Numbered from the stretch's first letter, positions 34,865-45,779 are shown. The stretch is DNA of 64,000 bases from Leptobrachium leishanense (GCA_009667805.1 CM019067.1:248407721-248471720); one strand, 5' to 3'. Numbers and translations are program-made. The notes: a model not told the origin generated them from the letters alone.

Positions 34865-35395
34865 TGTTTACTGTAGACAATCGAGTATACCGCTAGATTT
34901 TGGTGACAAAAATTTACCTTAAAATTGGAGGGGTCGCATTATATTCGAGACATCTGCATCGCTTGTAAAAAAAAAATTGCCTTGTTCTGGATCCCAAGTC
35001 TCCTGGAAGTTCCAGTAGTTTCGGTGAAGTGAATGCGGGCTCCCTGATGCTTGCAAACACTTCAGGAACTCCCAGATTCGGGAGAGGTGGGATCCATCAC
35101 GGCCAGAGGGCACGCTCGGTTTAAGCCAATCTTTCACCTCGTTCACCTTTGCCGGCCATCTAATCGCTAGTAAAGAAGAGGGGTGGCCGGCGGCTTCATA
35201 TTTAGTAACAACATCAATCATTCTAGAGCAGAGCAGAATCCTGGTAGGATCTTAATTGTTTACCGGTACAGTAAAATTTTGCTCCTCGCGTTATAATCGA
35301 GTCTTGAGTATTCTCTCATTTCCATAATAAATCTCTATCCATCACGTTATATTCGGGTCACGCTATACTCGAGTATCTACGTTATTCATTATTTT
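34865..35395. mobile_element. pogo/Tigger-like mariner-type non-autonomous element
   Basis: The left side has GTAGACAATCGAGTATACCG and TTTTGGTGACAAAAATTTACC; the right side has CACGCTATACTCGAGTATCT followed by ACG. The inverted CTCGAGTATA-type ends and the AAAATTTTGGTG motif recall pogo/Tigger elements. Inside is an open stretch without transposase homology that I can recognise. Confidence 0.5.
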
Positions 35396-35667
35396 AGTGA
35401 AATAGCAAATTTCCTCTGAGTATTTGGAAAAAAAAATTGTTCTGTTTTTTTGTTTCCAATTCATATCCATTTTACCATATTTTAATACATTGAATGTAAC
35501 GGAGACTCCATTACCCCGACTGAGTACCGTTGTTAATATTAGCTCTCTCTAGCAATGCTCAGACGCTCAGCATAATCCTAACCATATATCCAGTAACCGC
35601 CGAGGCTTAATGTAGACACAGCGCACAGTAAGGCTAAGGCAGGAAATATTATTTTGTGTTTACAGCT

Positions 35668-35669
<2 letters not shown>

Positions 35670-35711
<42 letters not shown>
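35670..35711. repeat. (TA)n microsatellite
   Basis: An uninterrupted TA run, continued on the other side of the adjacent transposon at 36931-36955, so the element at 35712 inserted into a TA tract. Confidence 0.9.
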
Positions 35712-35714
<3 letters not shown>

Positions 35715-35835
35715 CGATGCACCGATACTGGCATTTGCACGAGTACTTGGTACTCGTGCAAACGGCCCGATACACCCCCCCCCCGATACCGGAAGCCAGC
35801 GCTGGGCCGGCTTGCCGGTATCCGCGGGGCTGGGG

Positions 35836-36118
35836 AAGCTGGCCGCGTGCATGAAAAGCACGCGGCCAGCGTTCCCTTTCAGTGGCAGCGATACTCACCC
35901 ATCCTGTGGTCCGGTCGCGCTGCTGTGACGCGTTCATGCGGCCTCCGGACGCTTCTATGACGCTGCCTCTCGACTGGAGGCAGCGTCACAGAAGCGCCGG
36001 CGGCCACGTGATCGCGCCACAGCAGCGCGACCGGACCTCAGGATGGGTGAGTATCGCTGCCGCCGGAAGGGAACGCTGGCCGCGTGCTTCTCATGCACGC
36101 GGCCAGCTTCCCCAGCGT
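35836..36118. repeat. large perfect-rich palindrome (arms about 90 bp)
   Basis: GCTGGCCGCGTGCATG ... GATACTCACCCATCCTGTGG ... GCGCTGCTGTG on the left is mirrored by CAGCAGCGCGACCGGACC ... GGATGGGTGAGTATCGCTGC ... CATGCACGCGGCCAGC on the right. Each arm itself contains a smaller hairpin (GCTGGCCGCGTG/CACGCGGCCAGC), and the loop contains another (GACGCTGCCTC/GAGGCAGCGTC). Confidence 0.85.
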
Positions 36119-36139
36119 ATAGGTGAGCGCTGGGGGGCA

Positions 36140-36800
36140 TATCCTTAAGAGCTGGGGCAATATCCACAAGAGCTGGGGCAATATCCACATGAGCTGGGGC
36201 AATATCCACATGAGCTGGGGCAATATCCACAAGAGCTGGGGCAATATCCACAAGAGCTGGGGCAATATCCACATGAGCTGGGGCAATATCCACAAGAGCT
36301 GGGGCAATATCCACAAGAGCTGGGGCAATATCCACTTGAGCTGGGGCAATATCCACATGAGCTGGGGCAATATCCACAAGAGCTGGGGCAATATCCACAA
36401 GAGCTGGGGCAATATCCACAAGAGCTGGGGCAATATCCACTTGAGCTGGGGCAATATCCACATGAGCTGGGGCAATATCCACAAGAGCTGGGGCAATATC
36501 CACAAGAGCTGGGGCAATATCCACAAGAGCTGGGGCACTATCCACATGAGCTGGGGCATATCCACATGAGCTGGGGCAATATCCACATGAGCTGGGGCAA
36601 TATCCACATGAGCTGGGGCAATATCCACATGAGCTGGGGCAATATCCACATGAGCTGGGGCATTATCCTTGTGAGGTTGGGGCAATATTCATGTGAGGCT
36701 GGGGGCAATATTCATGTGAGGCTGGGGGCAATATCCATGAGAGCTGAGGGCAAGCTACATGTGAGCTGGGGGCATATCCATGTGAGCTGGGGGCATTTTT
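36140..36800. repeat. 21-bp minisatellite (GAGCTGGGGCAATATCCACA)
   Basis: About 25 regular 21-bp units to 36665, then degenerate units to about 36800. Because 21 is a multiple of three, both strands hold long open frames of a 7-residue repeat; these are not genes. The same unit, inverted, forms the array at 49375-49935. Confidence 0.93.
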
Positions 36801-36975
36801 ATATGAGGTCTGTTCTTATTGAAAAGTGGTCACATGGCATAAAATAAAAGTATTGGTACTCGGTATCGGTGAGTACTTTTTAAAAGTATCGGTACTCGTA
36901 CTCGGTCTAAAAAAGTGGTATCGGTGCATTATATATATATATATATATATATATACATACACACACACACACACT

Positions 36976-38084
36976 GTCCCTATGGGCAAGCAGGACCTGC
37001 TCAAAGATTTCAAGGTCCTCTTTACGGACCAACGTTCCATTAAATGCCTAAACACAACCATCAGGGGTAGGGATGTCCATAGGTGGAACGGGCGTGAGAG
37101 GAGTACAGGTGACGACCCCCGCAATGATGGGCGATGAGCCCTTCTCCTTGGCTGCCAACCGTTGCTCATAGGCAGCAAGATCTGAATCAGGAATAATGAA
37201 GCCATCAGTGGCTATAGAAAAAGTCCTGACATCATTATGAGAGCAAGCATTGGTTCTATCAGGCAGAGCGTCACAGCCATATATAATATTGGGGTCTGAG
37301 AAGTGCTCTCCTGGACCACCTCTAGGGTGCTTGGCAGTCTGGGTAGGAGATACGTGGGTCACGGCCACCTCCATAGGTACAGGAGGGTCCTGGGGTAAGG
37401 CAGACTCCATACCCATAGGTTCCATAACAACAGGTAGCATCTCTATGGGCACAGAAGATTCTGGGGGCATGACGTCCATGTCATCTGCATTGGAGTCATC
37501 CTCTTTACCCTCTTCCTCCGAGGAGACATCACTACCTGTAGACCTCATGGGTACCGGAACCTGGCGAGGCCTGGCAATGGCTGGAGGCTTGCGATGCCTG
37601 GCAGCGGCTGGAGGCTTGCGAGGCCTGGCAGTGGCTGAAGGCTTGCGAGCACTGGCAGCGGCTGGAGGCTTGCGAGCACTGGCAGCGGCTGGAGGCTTGC
37701 GAGCACTGGCAGCGGCTGGAGGCTTGCGAGAACTGGCAGCGGCTGGAGGCTTGAGCGAACTGGCAGCGGCTGGAGTCTGGCGTGGATTGGCAGGTCTGAT
37801 GGGACAGAAGTCGATTTTGTGCAGTAGAAGCATAGATTGAGCCTCCTACGCCTTTCCTTCTGAGTCTCCACATAAGGTGCCTGTTCTCTGCATAGAGGTG
37901 GAGAAAGATTAAACTCAGCAGGTTGCTGCGATGCTCTGCTCACTGGTGAAGGCCTAACTGGGCCAGGTGTGGTGGGAAATGAGTCCATTAGATTAAACAC
38001 ATCATCTACTACAATGAGCAACTGATACACGTTGTCATCCAGTGCAGCTTGGACCCCCACGGGCCTGGTTTTTGGCTCTCTCAT
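36976..38084 (-). pseudogene. gag: gag fragment of a second Ty3/gypsy element
   Basis: The minus-strand ATG at 38084 (MREPKTRPVGVQAALDD) lies 2 bp inside the LTR boundary at 38087. The frame runs through ETQKERRRRLNLCFYC, the start of a gag zinc knuckle, near 37830. It then has to change frame into FCPIRPANPRQTP, so the knuckle is damaged. Next comes a block of 27-bp tandem units (37570-37790) giving a 9-residue repeat KPPAAASAR, then an acidic, proline-rich C-terminal part. It stops at 37048 in one frame, with homologous-looking sequence to about 36976, where the (CA)n/(TA)n microsatellite cuts the element off. No pol is present. Assignment rests on the zinc-knuckle remnant and the LTR. Confidence 0.65.
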
Positions 38085-38086
38085 TA

Positions 38087-38915
38087 TGTCAGGCTCACGC
38101 CACGATGGAGCCATGCTGGAGCCTTAGGTTTAAGTTTATATTCCCAAGCGCGGGGGGGGGGAGAGCAAATCAGGCAGACACAGGAAGCTGTATAAGTATA
38201 TAAAGTGTATTCCAGAAAAGGTAGGCACACAGAAAACAGTCTATACACAATACAGAGTACTGGAAACAAATATACAAGTCTCTCTGCACAGAGGTAGTGT
38301 CTTGATGCACCAGGGATAGTGGGCTATGCAGTGTCCACCAAGTAGGAACCAGGAGCTCTTCGCAAAGTATCTTGAGAGCAGGATGGTGGAGTGAGGCTTG
38401 AAGGCAGATAGCCACAGGTGTGGTCACAATACATCAGGGATAGTGGGCTATGCAGTGTCCACCAAGTAGGAACCAGGAGCTCTTCACAAAGTACCTTGAG
38501 ATCAGGATGGTGGAGCGAGGCTTGAATGCAGATAGCCACAGGTGTGGTCACAATACACCAGGGATAGTAGACTAGGCAGTGTCCACCGCAGACAGGATCC
38601 ACATGTCTGGAACCAGGAGCTCTTCGCAAAGGACTTGCTGTAAATGCAGGCAGATGAAGCAGGAGGAATAGTAGACAATAACAGTACAGAGGATAATAGG
38701 GAATGCAGACAGACTCAGGAAGAGGCAGCTCATAAAACCTCACGGTAGCTAGGAAGGGGAAACACAAAATGAGAGAGCCCTGAGAGAAGGGTGTGACCAG
38801 GTTATAAGCACACCCACTCAGGAGCTGGCACAGGTAATTAACCCCTGAGTGAACGCAGACATGGAGCAACAGAACATATGATGAATAAGCAGGCTTCTCG
38901 GGCTGAGACATGACA
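38087..38915 (-). repeat. LTR of the second gypsy element (5' LTR, minus strand)
   Basis: On the minus strand it begins TGTCATGTCTCAGCCCGAGA and ends GCGTGAGCCTGACA, 829 bp, TG...CA, directly followed by the gag start. Inside, a unit of about 125 bp repeats 2.5 times (CACCAGGGATAGTGGGCTAT at about 38309, 38433 and 38557). The partner LTR is not in the window. Confidence 0.65.
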
Positions 38916-39720
38916 ATATTGTTCCTAGAGTCTCCACTGATATATACACAGGACAAACCCAGGAAAAGGAAGGAACAGGTGAAGGAACAGAAGAACCACA
39001 TACAAGGGATGGACAGCCCAACACAGGTGAAATACGCCACAACATTACCATACTGAATAGCTACCCCGTCCCACACACACACACCTGGTGTAGCAGACAA
39101 TGGAAGGAGCTCCCCTCTCCAGCATGGCAGGGAGGCGAACGGCACAGTTCCAGAACTGGCTTCCTCCAGTTCCTGGGGAAGGTGGCAGAGAGATTTGGCT
39201 TAACCCAGTTCTTGGGATTAGATGGGAGCATGGAGAAACAATTCAGGACGACCCAAGGATGATAAAGCACGAATCAGGGAAACAGCACCGCATATACAAC
39301 ATGACGCACTACAATGAATACATCAGGGAATAATGCAACACAGACATCAGGGGAAAGTCCCCAAAGAATACGGACACTCTATACCTAGGGGCATAGGGTG
39401 ACATTAGGAAATGGCTAGGGAATAATATATAACCCCTAAAAAATCATACTCGCCAAACCTGCAGTCCCACACCTCATAAAAGTAATTTGAGGTCCAGATG
39501 CACAGAGTCCTAAGTGACTACTGTCACAGTGAATTCACTAAAGTCAGAATCTACATGCAAGACCATATGAGATGTCTTGCAAATCCCCGGTGGAACCTAA
39601 TGAATCTAAAAATGATATGATTCTTCTTTCATAGATGGAAAGAAAATTCTCTCAATACATCCCTTTTCATCTTCTCTTAAGAGATGCAATACTGTCTTGC
39701 AGTAACAATCTAATAAATCA
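38916..39720. other. no gene recognised
   Basis: Sequence upstream of the minus-strand gypsy LTR. Moderately GC-rich to about 39260, then AT-rich. It may be part of another old retroelement, but I see no motif that proves it. Confidence 0.35.
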
Positions 39721-39721
39721 G

Positions 39722-40166
39722 TTAACCCCTTCACTACTGTGATGGTATATACACATTCAGCGGTAGCAGACACAGCAGCCCGAGATCATATTAACACGAT
39801 CTGAGGCTATGCTCTATCATTGCAAATTAAATGCTTTTAATTTCGTTTGCATTTTGGGCTCTAGAAGGCACCACCAAAGGTTTAGCTCTGTGGGCATGAT
39901 GCCCAAGGTGTTAAAACTGCTTAAAATTGGCTGGGGAATGCCCATATATATTGAGCTTTCCCCAGCAGTTGCACAGAGCCATAAGCTGCATTTCTACCTG
40001 CAGTAATTGCTTTTGGCTTTTTTGCCTGCCATATACGGTAGGTTATTACAGTAAGAAATACATTGGGAATATTCTTACTGTATAAATATTTAAAAATGAT
40101 TTTCCAAAAAAAATACTGGTTCCTGACAGTGGATTTTGGAAAATCTCTTGGTAGTGAAGGGGTTAA
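39722..40166. mobile_element. TTAA-type MITE with CTTCACTACC ends, copy 2
   Basis: Begins TTAACCCCTTCACTACTGTG and ends TTGGTAGTGAAGGGGTTAA, with TTAA at both boundaries. It shares GCTCTGTGGGCATGATGCCC with copy 1. 445 bp, no coding sequence. Confidence 0.85.
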
Positions 40167-40199
40167 GCTAAGAAAAACTCATTCTTCAAACATGTTTTA

Positions 40200-40300
40200 A
40201 CCCCTGCTGAGCTCATTTTGACCGTTTTGTGTTTAAACATGTTTTGAAGTAATGTTTTATTATAAGACCCAGACAAATTATATACAGTATATCCGTATAT
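40200..40300 (+). mobile_element. short fragment related to the TTAA multi-hairpin family
   Basis: TTAACCCCTGCTGAGCTCAT then TTTGACCGTTTTGTGTTTAA and a degraded AGACCCAGACAAATTATATA match the terminal 100 bp of the family at 25683. The rest is missing. Confidence 0.45.
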
Positions 40301-40309
40301 AAACCAAAA

Positions 40310-41620
40310 AAACATTGAGTCAACGGCACTTGTGGAAGGAAATTACTTGTTGATGAGAGAGATCGGAAGAGGTTGGCTAGACTTGCGCAAGCCAACAGAC
40401 AGGAAACAGGTCACTGTTCCGCAGTAACATCAGAATTCAATGTGGGTGCTCTGAAAATCATCTCTCAATGCACCACTAAAGGAACCCTGTTGCAGATGAG
40501 GTACAACTGCCGATGGCCACATCGGATACAATTGTAAACAGAGAAGAACATGAGAGGACGCCTTCTGTGGGCACAGCCACCACTGGACCATCGAAGACTG
40601 GAAAAAGGTTGCTTGGTCTGATGAGTCGAAGTTCCTTTTGTATCATGTTGATGACAGACTCCTAATTTGTTGCATACACCATGAATCCATGGATCCGTCT
40701 TGTGTGACGACTGCGCAAGCTGGTGGGAGTAGTGTCATGGTGTCGAATGTATTCCTGGCACATGTTGGATCCATTGATACCTATGGATTCATTTCTGGAT
40801 GCCAGAGCATGTAAACATTGCTGCTGACCAAGTGCATTGTTTCATGTTGACAGTTTATCCTCTGGTAGATGGTTACTTCCAGCAGGATAATGCGCCAGCA
40901 CAAAAAGCCCTTATCACTGTGGGATGGTTCCAGTAACATGAAGATGACTTTTCTTTGTTGCAGTGGCCCGCCCAGTCCCCAGATCTCAATCGGATTTGAC
41001 CATTTGTGGAATGAGCTGAAAAGGAATATTCGCTCCACGTCTACACCTCTGTCAAATGTTCAGGAACTGCGTGAAGCATAGGAAGGGTTTCCTAAAGCAT
41101 AGGAAGGGTTATTTTACGGTGAGCACAATAAAGCTGTGGAATTCTCTGCCTGTTGAGGTGGTTGGGTCAGAGACTGTACAGACTTTTAAACAATGACTGG
41201 ATGACTTCCTGCAAAAACATAATATTAAGGGTTATAATATTTAATATGTGGGTAAAAGCTTCTTGATCCAAGGAGAAATCTGACTGCCATTCTGGGGTCA
41301 AGAAGGAATTTTGACCCAGTATGTTGCATATTGGCGAGCGCTTCAGACTGGGTTTTTTGCCTTCTTTTTGGATCAACAGCAGTAGGTCATGTGTGAAAGG
41401 CTGAACTGATGGACACACGTCTTTTTTCAGCCTATGTAACTATGCGTGACACACTCAGGTCTGCATGGTAGACAATACCTCAACAATGCATCAGCACATC
41501 GATGAATTTAGACTGTTTTGAAGGCTAAAGGAGGCTCAACACGCTACTACGATGGGAGTACCTAATAAAGTAGCCGGACAGTTAAGCAACTTTGCCTTAA
41601 CATCTAGTTGGCACTCATTC
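40310..41620 (+). pseudogene. degenerate Tc1-like transposase, interrupted by a LINE tail
   Basis: Tc1/mariner transposases cut and paste by a DDE active site. Translated pieces in shifting frames include a segment equivalent to WSDE (near 40615) and, in the third conserved block, WPAQSPDLN then LWNELKRNIRS at about 40968-41030. Many stops and frame changes make this an old dead copy. A 368-bp repeat with its own target duplication sits inside it (41075-41442); Tc1-like sequence resumes afterwards to about 41575. Confidence 0.7.
41075..41442 (+). mobile_element. LINE-like retroposon tail inserted in the Tc1 remnant
   Basis: The 7-bp duplication TGCGTGA lies at 41068-41074 and 41443-41449. 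The body encodes LWNSLPVEVVGSETVQTF, a motif at the end of many LINE ORFs. It then has the block AATCTGACTGCCATTCTGGG ... GGATCAACAGCAGTAGGT ... TTCAGCCTATGTAACTATG, which I know as a very common 3' tail in frog genomes. An inverted partial copy lies at 47456-47642. Confidence 0.7.
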
Positions 41621-41624
41621 GAGA

Positions 41625-42610
41625 GGTCCCAGGAACACATAGAGTGAGAGCCTCCTATACATCTTTAGTGAGGTGCCTCACTCCCCAAGTAACCGTGATT
41701 GGGTTCAGGTAATTAACTGGAGGCAAATAAAGTTGCTACTTACTTGTTAGAGCAAACTTTGAGATAAATAATTTGCAACTAATAAGTTTTGCTTGTAAAG
41801 AGTTATTTTGGCCTCCACACTGAAAAAACAGTTTTTTGGCTATGGTCTTGAGGAAACATCTGTTTTGTATGGTTTTAATGTCTGCCACTTGCCTTTTTGT
41901 AAAAACTCCTAATTGTACCACTTTATTGCTGCAGACGCTTCAAGCTGTCATCGTCCCATAATCAGTCCTGCTTCTTTCATGTTCTTTCTTTTACAGCAAT
42001 ATTACATAAATGTTTTAGCATTCATGAAATTGATATTTTTGCCTTATTACAGCAATACCGATTGGAATTATGCTTGTAGCTAATAATATTCACAGCAGGG
42101 ACATTTATTAAACATTCCAAATGCTTCTCAAATGGAGTAAATAGTCCGTAGTATTTTTTTTGTAAATGAATGTTTTATAAAGTAAGGCTGCCAATATTAG
42201 TCTTGTTAAGCTTAAAATGTAATTATATTAGAGCTCAAAAAAACTGCCAAAAGTAATTTTCACTATGTAATACCTTATTACATTACCCTAAATAATTAAG
42301 TATATTGCTTCTATGTAGTACAAAGCGGAAAAAAAATACTTATCTGACATGTGCAAAAACTCAAACTATAAAATGTACTTAGGCCTGACTCTGCAATTAA
42401 TCTCTGGGCCCTATTCCAACCAAGTTGTCAATAGCGCCTCAAAAATGGATATGCTGTGCGTGAGCTGATATTCGTTTGCAGCTCGCTCTTAGCAGCTCTA
42501 TTCTGACCGAGCCGATGTTTTAGCGGATCGAGTCGGAATATTTTGGCGCCATTTGCAGTTGTGTATAACAGCTCGAGCTGTTAGCTTTACAGCTTCATTT
42601 GGAACTCTGG
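41625..42610. other. no gene; possible MITE at 42407-42612
   Basis: AT-rich sequence without coding signal. At its end GGGCCCTATTCCAACCAAG and TTGGAACTCTGGCC look like degraded inverted termini of a 200-bp MITE with palindromic inner part (AACAGCTCGAGCTGTT). Confidence 0.4.
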
Positions 42611-42800
42611 CCTTAAAGGGTTATTCAGAGATCTGAACTTGCCCCGAAAATGCCCCAAACAGTGAATTTCCCCATACAGTGTATCATGGCCATTCGGCTA
42701 TTCAGAAAGCAGGCAGTTCGCCAAATACGGTACCTGTTCGACGGCAGTGAAATTCCCATAGAGAACCAATGGTTAATCTAATCACAGAACACTGAACAGC

Positions 42801-44823
42801 TGTCACATTCCACATTCCCAGCCCTGTTCCCTGTCCTCTGTATTTGTGTAATCCTGTTCAGGCCTTGTGTTGTGCTGTTACTCCTGGGTTGCAGCTAAGG
42901 GGTTAATCGTGTTTCTGCTCCCAGCTCACCTGTCTGTCCTTGTCCTGATCTCCTCCCTATTTAGAGAAATACACCCATAGTGCATTGCTCCATGATTTGC
43001 ACTTTCTTGATTCATTCTGTGGTTTGTGTTGTATCCTGAGAGCTGCTTGCTGTTGTATCCTGTTTCAGTTTGTATATATTTGGTTATATACTTTTGTTCC
43101 TGTTTCCCTGTCTACCTGTCTGATCTCCTGCCACTGTTGTTCCTGGTTTATTTCTAGTTGTTACTGTGTTTTGGTTTTCTGTTTATTGTTTATTCTGATT
43201 ACCCGTATACCGACTATTGGCTTGTCTGACAACTCTCCTGGTTCTGAACCCCAGCATCTAGGTAAGGTACTAGCTCTGGTATTCTGATCTCTGGCTTTCC
43301 TCATGACGATGCTTATGCATGTTCCTAGTCTGTACTGTTTATTGTGATTCCCAGTATCTGTATACTCATAAGACTCTGCACGGTTTCATGGTAAACTTTT
43401 CCTCTAGTGCAGATCCGGCTACTTTAACCACTTCAATGCGGTGGACGCGCTCAGCGTGTCCAACCGCATTGGTACTTGGCTGCGGAGGACGCGCTGAGCG
43501 CGTCCTCCCTTTGCAGCCGCGATCAGCCGGTATTCCGGCTGATCGCTCGGCCCCCCGGTGCGGGCTGACATCATCGATGTCAGCCCAGCCTCCGGGACCC
43601 CGGCGGGCACGATAGGCATCATCACGCATGCACGATGATGTCTATTTCAGGCACCCCCCCGGCATTGCAGGGAAGGTGTCTGAAGGGGAGGGGGGAAAGG
43701 TCCTTCAGACCTCTCCCCCTCCCCTTCCCCGCGGGCCAGTGATTAAAGGCAGGCACCGCCTGGAAGGGCACAGCCTGCCCTTCCAAGCGGCGGCGGTCTT
43801 TAACCCCTAGGGGGCTGGATCGCGATATGGCGCCAACATGCGCCGTATCGCGGTCCCCTCCCGGAGCTGGCCGACATCTTGGATGTCGGCCAAGCTTCCG
43901 GGATATCCCCCTAATGACTGGCGTCATCGCGCAGAGCGCGATGGCGCCAGTTTTGAAATTAACCCCTTGCTGCCACCTATAGTGGAGATAGGGGGTTCCA
44001 ATGAACCCCCTATCTCCCGATCCGTGACAGCTAGGGGTTAATGTTTGCTATTATTGGAACGGCCAGAGTGTGGCCTTTCCAATGATACCAAACATGACCA
44101 TGTAAAATGTAAAAAAAAAAAAAAAATTAAAAAAAAAAAAAAAAATTAAGAAAATAAAAAATGTTTTTTTTTTTTTTTTTTAGATTTATTAGTGCAACAA
44201 TATTGTTCCCATTTCAATTATAATGTGAACAATGATGCTGCACTAACGATTTTTTCTATGGGGGGCGTTTGCTAAAAGACACGTAATTTTCCCCAAAAAA
44301 AGTAACGATTCCTCATTTCTAATTTTTTTTAACAAGCGCACCCCATAGAAAATATAACCGCAAACGATCGCATTTTAAAATGTGAAAAAAAACACTTTAC
44401 ACATTGTAAATTATTGAAAATTCAAATTTTATTGCATTTTTTGTTATAATATACAGACATGACATAACGTATACATATAATAATGACCTATTATGAATCT
44501 GCACAGTCTGCCGGAAAGAACGATATATAATATGTCTGGGTCATATATTAAAATAAGGCTTCAAAACGCGGTTAAACATGATGAGCGAAACCGGTTAAAA
44601 TGAGCTCAGCACAGAGGTGGGAAAAGGCTCAGCAGCGAAAGGGTTAAAGACCTGCCTATTAGTGCAGGGATTCTTTGGTTATTGCTGTGCAGAGGTTTCT
44701 GGTTAACCTTGTGTGGTTTCTTGTCACCTTTACTATTGTCTGCAGTAGTATCTCTGCTTATAGGGCCTTTACACCTGAACCTGGGCCCCACCTTGGTGCG
44801 AGCCTGGTGGCGCGAGCGTGACA
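42801..44823 (+). mobile_element. solo LTR (gypsy-like), itself carrying a TTAA element
   Basis: Begins TGTCACATTCCACATTCCCA and ends GGCGCGAGCGTGACA. The 5-bp duplication ACAGC is exact at 42796-42800 and 44824-44828. Without the nested element at 43424-44647 it is about 800 bp. TGTCAC/GTGACA termini match the gypsy LTRs elsewhere in the window. No internal coding part remains, so it arose by LTR-LTR recombination. Confidence 0.88.
43424..44647 (+). mobile_element. TTAA-family multi-hairpin MITE, copy C
   Basis: 1224 bp from TTAACCACTTCAATGCGG to CAGCAGCGAAAGGGTTAA, with TTAA at both boundaries. It has the same palindrome set as copy B (GAGGACGCGCTGAGCGCGTC, GCTGACATCATCGATGTCAG, GGCCGACATCTTGGATGTCG, GGCGTCATCGCGCAGAGCGC) plus poly-A runs and a terminal AT-rich third. 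It lies within the solo LTR. Confidence 0.9.
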
Positions 44824-45550
44824 ACAGCAGTGAAATGTCAGTGAAATGCCCTGATGTTCGGTGTGTTCATTCGGCAGGTTTATTCTGGCGAATCCTATAG
44901 GTTTCAATGTTAAAAATATTCCCGTTTTTATCCAATATCTAATAAACCGTTTATTTTAACGACAAACTCAGTAAAAAAAAAACATTTTATTTTTAAATAG
45001 CGGTTTTTCTTTTTTCTGTAAAAGACCTTTTTATTATCATTCATAAGACCTTATATGTTAATTCCAGACATTTATGTTCAGTAGTTTTTGCAAACAGTGT
45101 TTCAATTTTGAAACTGTCAATAGTTTTTTTTTTAACCCCATCCGGTGGCTTGTCAGCTTTTTCCGGCCGCTGGTCGTTGCTGTGTTCGGCGGATCGTCAC
45201 CTTTTTCTGGACGGGTTCGGCAGGTTTGTGATGGACTATCGGATTCGATCCGATGTAATAATTTGTCAGATCAGAACGGATCTGAAATTTTCTGCAGAAT
45301 TTTTTTAAAAAACACCACAAATCCAGCAGAATTATCGAATCCGAATTGATAATTTCGGTGGGTCTGGCAGATTATCGAATTGGATCTGATAATTTAGGTG
45401 GTTTTGCGACGGCTTTTCCCCGCACTCCGGGGACCCTGTGGTGAATGCTGAATTCAGCGCAGGGTCGGGAAATTTGATTCCCCTAAGTGCAGGGAACAAG
45501 AGAGCACCGAAATGTCAGCAATATTTCGCTGCTCTGTGAATAACCCCTAA

Positions 45551-45771
45551 GGGTAATATTACAAAGTTGGTGCTAACTTAACCAGAGCTGTTGTAAGTTT
45601 ACCAGAGCCATTATAGCCTATTGAGGTTTTGGGCCATATTACGATGTTGGTGCTAACTTAACCAGAGCTGTTGTAAACTTAAAACCTTCATAGGCTATAA
45701 TGGCTCTGGTAAGTTTACAACAGCTCTGGTTAAGTTAGCACCAACTATGTAATATGGCCCAAAGTTTCTTT
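45551..45771. mobile_element. fold-back repeat with long inverted arms
   Basis: GGGCCATATTACGATGTTGG then TGCTAACTTAACCAGAGCTG on the left is mirrored by CAGCTCTGGTTAAGTTAGCA then CCAACTATGTAATATGGCCC on the right (45632-45771). A further partial left arm lies at 45551-45625. Confidence 0.8.
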
Positions 45772-45779
45772 AGGGTTCA

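Larger units (their letters stand above)
35712..36931. mobile_element. hAT-like element with TGCACCGATAC ends
   Basis: The left end TAGCGATGCACCGATACTGG is mirrored by AGTGGTATCGGTGCATTA on the right, with extra sub-terminal copies of GGTACTCG / CGAGTACC. It is flanked by TA microsatellite on both sides, so the target duplication cannot be read. Inside are a large palindrome (about 35836-36118) and a 21-bp minisatellite (36140-36800). No transposase. Confidence 0.72.
42617..45547 (+). mobile_element. Harbinger-like MITE split by a solo LTR
   Basis: The left part AGGGTTATTCAGAGATCTGA to 42800 and the right part 44829 to GCTCTGTGAATAACCCC at 45547 together match the complete copy at 28589-29434. 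TAA flanks both ends (42614-42616, 45548-45550). A 2-kb LTR insertion with its own 5-bp duplication separates the halves. Confidence 0.8.

Noticed and set aside
36123..36685. Long open frames on both strands (e.g. repeats of WGNIHKS and DIAPALV) that could look like a repeat protein
   Set aside because: They come from a 21-bp minisatellite whose period is a multiple of three; both strands are open for that reason and the sequence lies within a transposon.
37048..37833. Host proline/alanine-rich nuclear protein gene
   Set aside because: The frame is preceded by a zinc-knuckle remnant and starts 2 bp from an LTR-like TGACA end, so a gypsy gag is the better explanation.
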